In this document: one piece after another, positions 31,865 through 35,809 of the stretch | Numbering within the stretch: the stretch's first letter is position 1 | Layout: every line of letters starts with the position of its first letter | Assembly (NCBI RefSeq): GCF_000745965.1 | Contig: NZ_JQKI01000062.1 | Span: 1 to 35,809, forward strand | From: Edaphobacter aggregans DSM 19364 | GTDB taxonomy: Bacteria > Acidobacteriota > Terriglobia > Terriglobales > Acidobacteriaceae | Direction: 5' to 3' | DNA length: 35,809 bases | Notes under the pieces: model-generated | Seen by the model: only the letters and a program-made list of their open reading frames with translations | The model's database searches: none | Told to the model about the DNA's origin: nothing | Position numbers and translations under genes: made by a program

Positions 31865-32655
31865 TTATGGCAGAATCACGAACTGCCCCAGGAAGGCACG
31901 AGCCTCAGATGTGTCTAGACGATAGGCGACGTTCAGCTCGATCCCCCCATGGGTCTCTGCAATCGTGATCGCGGCGATAATGCTGGTCTCGCTGGCTGCG
32001 GCGCCCAGAAAATTGGGACTGCCAGCGTCGCCACAATTGCTGCCGCCATAGCCGAAGACACTATTCTGGGTCAGCTTTAGCAGATTCGGGTTGAGCGCCT
32101 GGAATCCCTCGGCCGCATAGCGCCTGATACCCCGCCCTGAGTAGCGCCGGGAGGTCCTCCTCCGAACACAGTGTCAGCCGCACCATATCCGACAATAGTG
32201 AACAGGGTGTTCTTCAGGCTGCCGTCAGCGAACATGCGGCCCAGGAGCCCCAGCGACGGTAGCGTGGCAGGGCTATGCCCTTAACGGGGGCGTCGAGCAC
32301 GATCACGCCCAGGTCTTCGGGTTCGGGTGCTCGGGCCGGGAAACGCGGGATTCAAATTCATGGTCCCCGGGTACAGGGCCACGGACGGACCAAAGACTGG
32401 ATCGAACGTGACCCATACCTGGGTTACACCAATTCCTTGCAGGAAGGCGACACAATGTCCGGCGGTCAGGAATACCGTCGCTGAAATCAATGTGCCGGTA
32501 CATGCCTGATCCTTCACTCCGGGAGTCAAGTACTCAGCCACGATGGTGCCAACGTTGGGATGTCGGTTGTTGTCAGGGGAAGCATTGGTGACACACTGGC
32601 CGCTGAGCGTCCACGACACCAATGCGATAGCAACGATCCAATTTCTTAGTTTCAT
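31865..32655 (-). pseudogene. Trypsin-like (S1) serine protease, frameshifted, active-site Ser replaced
   Basis: ATG 32655 follows CCGAGGTGACT. Signal peptide MKLRNWIVAIALVSWTLSGQ, then VGTIVAEYL, CTGTLISATVFLTAGHC with the catalytic His of S1 peptidases. Near 32330 the frame breaks; DLGVIVLDAPVKGIALP (catalytic Asp strand) is read in another frame, later GRMFADGSLKNTLFTIVGYG in another, and RRYAAEGFQALNPNLLKLTQ, NSVFGYGGSNCGDAGSPNF, LGQFVILP in the last. The expected GDSGGP loop reads GDAGSP, so even repaired the nucleophile is absent. It was an exported protease-like protein and is now decayed. Confidence 0.85.
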
Positions 32656-32789
32656 AGTCACCTCGGAAGGGCAGTCCCAAACTTCCAGCAGACTGGCGCA
32701 CTGCGGGCTGGCTCGTCCATTGGAGTCCGCCTGAACTTTCCATGAAGTTTGTCTAAAGGGGTAAAATCCCTTGCCACGGGGTGAGTTCA

Positions 32790-34658
32790 ATGGCGCCCGA
32801 AAAAGCCGTACCGCAGGAGCTCGTGCTCGACCTCACCTCCTTCCAGTTGATCCGTGCAGGGCGCCGCGTAAAGCTGGAGAAAACCCCGATGGAGCTGCTC
32901 ACGCTGCTGGTCCGCAGACAGGGAGCCCTCGTCACTCGCGAAGAGATCGTCTGCACTGTCTGGGGAGACGCCGTTCACATCGACGTCGACGCCGGGATCA
33001 ACACAGCCATTCGCAAGATACGGCAGGCCCTGGAGGACAATTCCGCTTCTCCGCGTTACCTCGAAACTGTGATCGGCAAGGGTTACCGCTTCACCGGAGC
33101 CATCACGGTCGTGGAAAACCATGATGCGCTTCCGGCGCAAACCGCCTCGGCCCCTCGCGAACAGCCCGGCAATAGAAGCAAGGCAGTCCTGGCCGTAGTT
33201 GGGCTGGTAGCCGTACTCCTGCTCACCCTCTTCGTAATTCACCGTGGCACGCCGCCGGCCTCGGGTAAGAATCAGGGCCATCTGATAATTGCCGTCGCTC
33301 CCCTTCAGAATCTCAGCGAAGATCCTGGGCAAGATTACTTCGCCGACGGGCTCACTGACGAAATCCTGACCCAACTCGGACAGCTCAATCCAGAACGACT
33401 AAGTGTCGTGAGATACAGGCCCTCCGCGACCATGCCGCAGAGCATGTCCGCGATAGCCGATTTCGGCCAGCGATCCGACTTGCAGTACTTGCTCGAGGGC
33501 AGCGTTCGGCACTACGTTGACCAGAAACGAATCTCGATACGCCTGGTGCGAATGGCTGACGGGGCGACGCTGTGGACCGACTCCTTCGATCGGCAGCTTG
33601 GCGATGTCCTGTCAGTCCAGTCGGAGATAGCGCAACGTATCGGCCGGAAGCTGCAAATCCAGGTACTTGGCCGCGCCAATCGTAAATCCGCCAACCCTGA
33701 GGTTGTGGAAGCATACCTTCGTGGCCGATTTGAGATGAGCCGCCGCTATGAGTTGCGCCCCCCCGCTCCTTACGATACGGCTCGAACGTTTTTCGAGCGC
33801 GCCACTATGTTGGATCCTTCGTATGCCCCGGCGCACGCTGGTCTGGCGGACTTCTATCGTCAACGCGCGTTGCGGGATGATGAAGGTGACGAAGAGGCTT
33901 GGCGGATGGCTGAGCAGCACGCAATGCAGGCACTGTCGCTGGACGACCAAGCTGCGGAAAACCACGCCGCCATCGCTCAGATCAAGCTGACGCACGATTG
34001 GGACTGGCGCGCAGCCCGCGAACATGCTCTGCGGGCCTTGCAGTTGAATCCCAGTTCGCCCGAGGCTCATGCCGTATACGCGCGTTATCTCAGGTTCGCG
34101 GGCAACACCGGAGAGGCATTGAACCATTCCAAGCAGGCGCTCGCTCTGGACCCCTTTCGCGTGGACTTGAGATGGGATCTCACAAATGAGTACTACATCG
34201 CGCGAGATTACAAGGGCGCTGCGACCTCGGCGCGCCAGTTGCTTCCGTATGACCCCTTCTCTGCTCACGGCTTTCTTTGCTTCGACTTGGGGTCCCTGAA
34301 GCTCTTCAATGAATCTGTTGCCGAATGCAGCCAGATGCTCGCTCTGGACGGGCACAGTGACTGGGTGTCTGCATACCTGCGTGAGTACCGTCGGAAGGGG
34401 TATGAGGCGGCGATGTCATTCATGGCGAGGAAGTACTTGGGCGAGATCCTGAAGCGCCCACAGCCGGACCTTTGGGAACTGGCAAACGTGTACGTGCTGG
34501 CGGGCATGCGGGAAGAAGCGCTGCACACCTTGTTCCAGGGACTGAAAATACATCAACCCGGACTGTTGCAGGTCCGCGTTGACCCCGATTTCGATTCCAT
34601 TCGTAACGAGCCGCGCTATGCTGAACTAGTCCGCCAGATAGGATTCCCGACCGAATAA
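32790..34658 (+). CDS. CadC-like transmembrane regulator: winged helix, TM, TolB-like domain, TPRs
   Basis: 622 residues from ATG 32790 (GGGGTGAG 5 nt upstream; GTG 32781 possible). Residues 8-105: winged-helix DNA-binding domain (RVKLEKTPMELLTLLVRRQG, AGINTAIRKIRQALEDN, YLETVIGKGYRF). Residues about 130-155: one membrane helix (AVLAVVGLVAVLLLTLFVIH). Residues 165-290: a domain starting IAVAPLQNLSEDPGQDYFAD, as in adenylate-cyclase-linked FlgO/TolB-N-like segments. Residues 300-620: TPR repeats (AEQHAMQALSLDDQAAENHA and others). The plan is a one-component membrane sensor whose cytoplasmic DNA-binding head faces periplasmic TPRs. Signal and targets are unknown. It is divergent from the dead protease gene, 134 bp away. 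Confidence 0.9.
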   Translation: MAPEKAVPQELVLDLTSFQLIRAGRRVKLEKTPMELLTLLVRRQGALVTREEIVCTVWGDAVHIDVDAGINTAIRKIRQALEDNSASPRYLETVIGKGYRFTGAITVVENHDALPAQTASAPREQPGNRSKAVLAVVGLVAVLLLTLFVIHRGTPPASGKNQGHLIIAVAPLQNLSEDPGQDYFADGLTDEILTQLGQLNPERLSVVRYRPSATMPQSMSAIADFGQRSDLQYLLEGSVRHYVDQKRISIRLVRMADGATLWTDSFDRQLGDVLSVQSEIAQRIGRKLQIQVLGRANRKSANPEVVEAYLRGRFEMSRRYELRPPAPYDTARTFFERATMLDPSYAPAHAGLADFYRQRALRDDEGDEEAWRMAEQHAMQALSLDDQAAENHAAIAQIKLTHDWDWRAAREHALRALQLNPSSPEAHAVYARYLRFAGNTGEALNHSKQALALDPFRVDLRWDLTNEYYIARDYKGAATSARQLLPYDPFSAHGFLCFDLGSLKLFNESVAECSQMLALDGHSDWVSAYLREYRRKGYEAAMSFMARKYLGEILKRPQPDLWELANVYVLAGMREEALHTLFQGLKIHQPGLLQVRVDPDFDSIRNEPRYAELVRQIGFPTE

Positions 34659-34751
34659 GCCAGGGCGACTCTCAACGAATGCGCGCACGCAGCCACTAAG
34701 GGCCCGGCAGAGCCACCGAGCAAGAGTCGCCGGGCATGATTCGAGATTTGA

Positions 34752-35007
34752 AGACCCTATGGAGGCTATTGGGGCAATTTTGCCGTGACTGAGACGGGAA
34801 TCTACCTGCTCAATTCTGACGCGGGCACCAAAGCCTACGATCATGTTTTACAACTTCCAGACGAAGCGACTTACACCGGTGCTGCAACTGGAAGAGATCC
34901 CTGTTTCCTGGACAGCAAATCTCGCCGCTTCGCGCCACGGACGGACCGTATGGTTTGCCCAGGGTGCATGGCATAGCTCCATCACGATGGCAGAGAACTT
35001 TCAGTAG
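34752..35007 (+). pseudogene. C-terminal fragment of a PD40/TolB-type beta-propeller protein, frameshifted
   Basis: YGGYWGNFAVTETGIYLLNS in one frame passes near 34835 to TIMFYNFQTKRLTPVLQLEE, IPVSWTANLAASRHGRTVWF, AQGAWHSSITMAENFQ in the next, stopping at 35007. In Acidobacteria this is the end of large wHTH plus propeller regulators or TolB-like proteins. No upstream part of the propeller exists here, so it is a leftover C-terminus. Confidence 0.65.
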
Positions 35008-35809
35008 GCGTCATAGTAAACAGGGCTCCTCGCGAACTGTCCCAAACTGCCTATTCCTAGTCGGAGAAGGGATTGCTCCCGGTTTGTCGGCAAACCGCAC
35101 CTTACTCTCCAGCGCCTGACTCCGACCAAGTCCTGATCGAACCGAGGTTGCGTAGCCGCCCGCCTTCGGCGTGGATGATATTTTGCATACCCTTTGGGAT
35201 CGCCGAAGGTGGCAGCATAACTTTGCACCGGATGGCAGCATAACTTTGCACTTGGTGGCAGCATCCGTTGCACTGGATGGCAGGTAGAGTATCGCTCGAC
35301 ACACGGACCGATGTTTGAAACGGAGCCGCGGCCGCCGAATACTCCCTACATACGGGGTTTTGTATCGTAGGCTCTGCGCGAGCTGTAGCGTCAGCGCCGA
35401 ACCCACTTCGGCGCCCCACAGAGCTGAGCAAACCTGCGGTATCCATCGCCCTTTTTCGCTTCGCTCCCGAAAAGTTCTATAAGAAGGAAAGTCAACAAAA
35501 AACACTTCGCCTTCGGCTGAATTTTTGTTGATTTTCAGCCCCCTTGGAATTGAGCAGGATTGTTCTCACATTCCGCTCCAAGGCTCGGGACGCTGCGGAC
35601 AACCGCGTAGCGCTTGTGGGTTCTCCCCCTGTGGTTCTCATACTCGATTTGCGACGATGCCAGTGACTTGTGAAACCAGCAAGCAGAACGTTGGTCATGT
35701 GCCAACCATAGTTCTATCTGGGACTCGTGGCCCATTGCTTTTTCAGGTTATCCGAGAGGGCCTAGGGTCGGGTGTGAGACTGGGTGCCCGAGGCACCGTG
35801 CGTCTAACT
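35008..35809. other. Region without a recognised gene; repeat array inside
   Basis: No frame on either strand has a recognisable domain. Features seen are the 19-bp repeat array (35210-35273) and a hairpin-like T/A-rich stretch near 35490-35535 (TCAACAAAAA..TTTTTGTTGA, a perfect inverted pair). Confidence 0.5.
35210..35273. repeat. Array of TGGCAGCATAACTTTGCAC repeats, IS21-end-like
   Basis: Exact copies at 35210-35228 and 35233-35251 and a degenerate copy TGGCAGCATCCGTTGCAC at 35256-35273, pitch 23 bp; a further TGGCAG follows at 35278. Repeated TGxCAG...TTTGCAC units resemble the multiple terminal repeats of IS21-family elements, but no istA/istB gene is next to them. Confidence 0.6.

Overview
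The window looks like chromosome from an Acidobacteriota member, probably class Terriglobia (Granulicella/Edaphobacter/Terriglobus-like). This is inferred from very C-rich third codon positions in the core genes, a CadC-like winged-helix/TPR regulator, a MerR/TPR regulator, a DUF4112 protein, a PEP-CTERM protein and dispersed REP-like palindromes. Nothing in the window (no rRNA, no marker gene) fixes the genus.

Layout. 1-695: 5' part of a group II intron (minus strand) with the N-terminus of its reverse transcriptase, inserted antisense into a P-type cation ATPase gene (696-2950) that also carries two frameshifts. 2977-3197: a frameshifted AI-2E-type transporter fragment. 3247-4494: an MgtC/DUF4010 membrane protein. 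4832-5889: an HTH-antitoxin/PIN-toxin pair whose promoter is covered by two perfect palindromes. 6452-7619: a frameshifted tyrosine recombinase ending 7 bp before a 46-bp copy of a tRNA-Pro 3' end. 7626-16258: an integrase-less island between two identical 46-bp tRNA-Pro ends, carrying a surface-polysaccharide cassette (UDP-glucuronate decarboxylase-like enzyme, two glycosyltransferases, one fused to a methyltransferase, a polysaccharide deacetylase, an ABC exporter) and a frameshifted PEP-CTERM protein.

16213-20923 is core-like: tRNA-Pro, DUF4112, tRNA-His, DUF72, a YheT-type hydrolase, a hypothetical protein, an SDR oxidoreductase and tRNA-Arg. A frameshifted S23/four-helix-bundle gene sits here between inverted arrays of an 8-bp repeat. 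21001-22496: an intact tyrosine recombinase next to tRNA-Arg, with small ORFs. 22590-29412: an MFS transporter, an acyl-CoA dehydrogenase, a secreted protein, a MerR/TPR regulator and an outer-membrane transporter-like protein, separated by REP-like sequence.

29460 to the end begins with a 45-nt tRNA-Thr 3' fragment and tandem 10-bp repeats, like the left end of another tRNA-integrated element. It holds secreted proteins, a cupin, a large winged-helix/TPR regulator and several decayed fragments (winged-helix domain, trypsin-like protease, beta-propeller C-terminus, a 19-bp repeat array).

Taken together, the window records repeated integration at tRNA genes and gene decay. The frameshifts lie in mobile or island genes and stand-alone fragments, while the large genes of the GC-rich core are intact. 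The best candidates for something little described are the integrase-less tRNA-Pro island with its own terminal repeats, the S23 gene bounded by inverted 8-mer arrays, and the double-palindrome control region of the PIN module.
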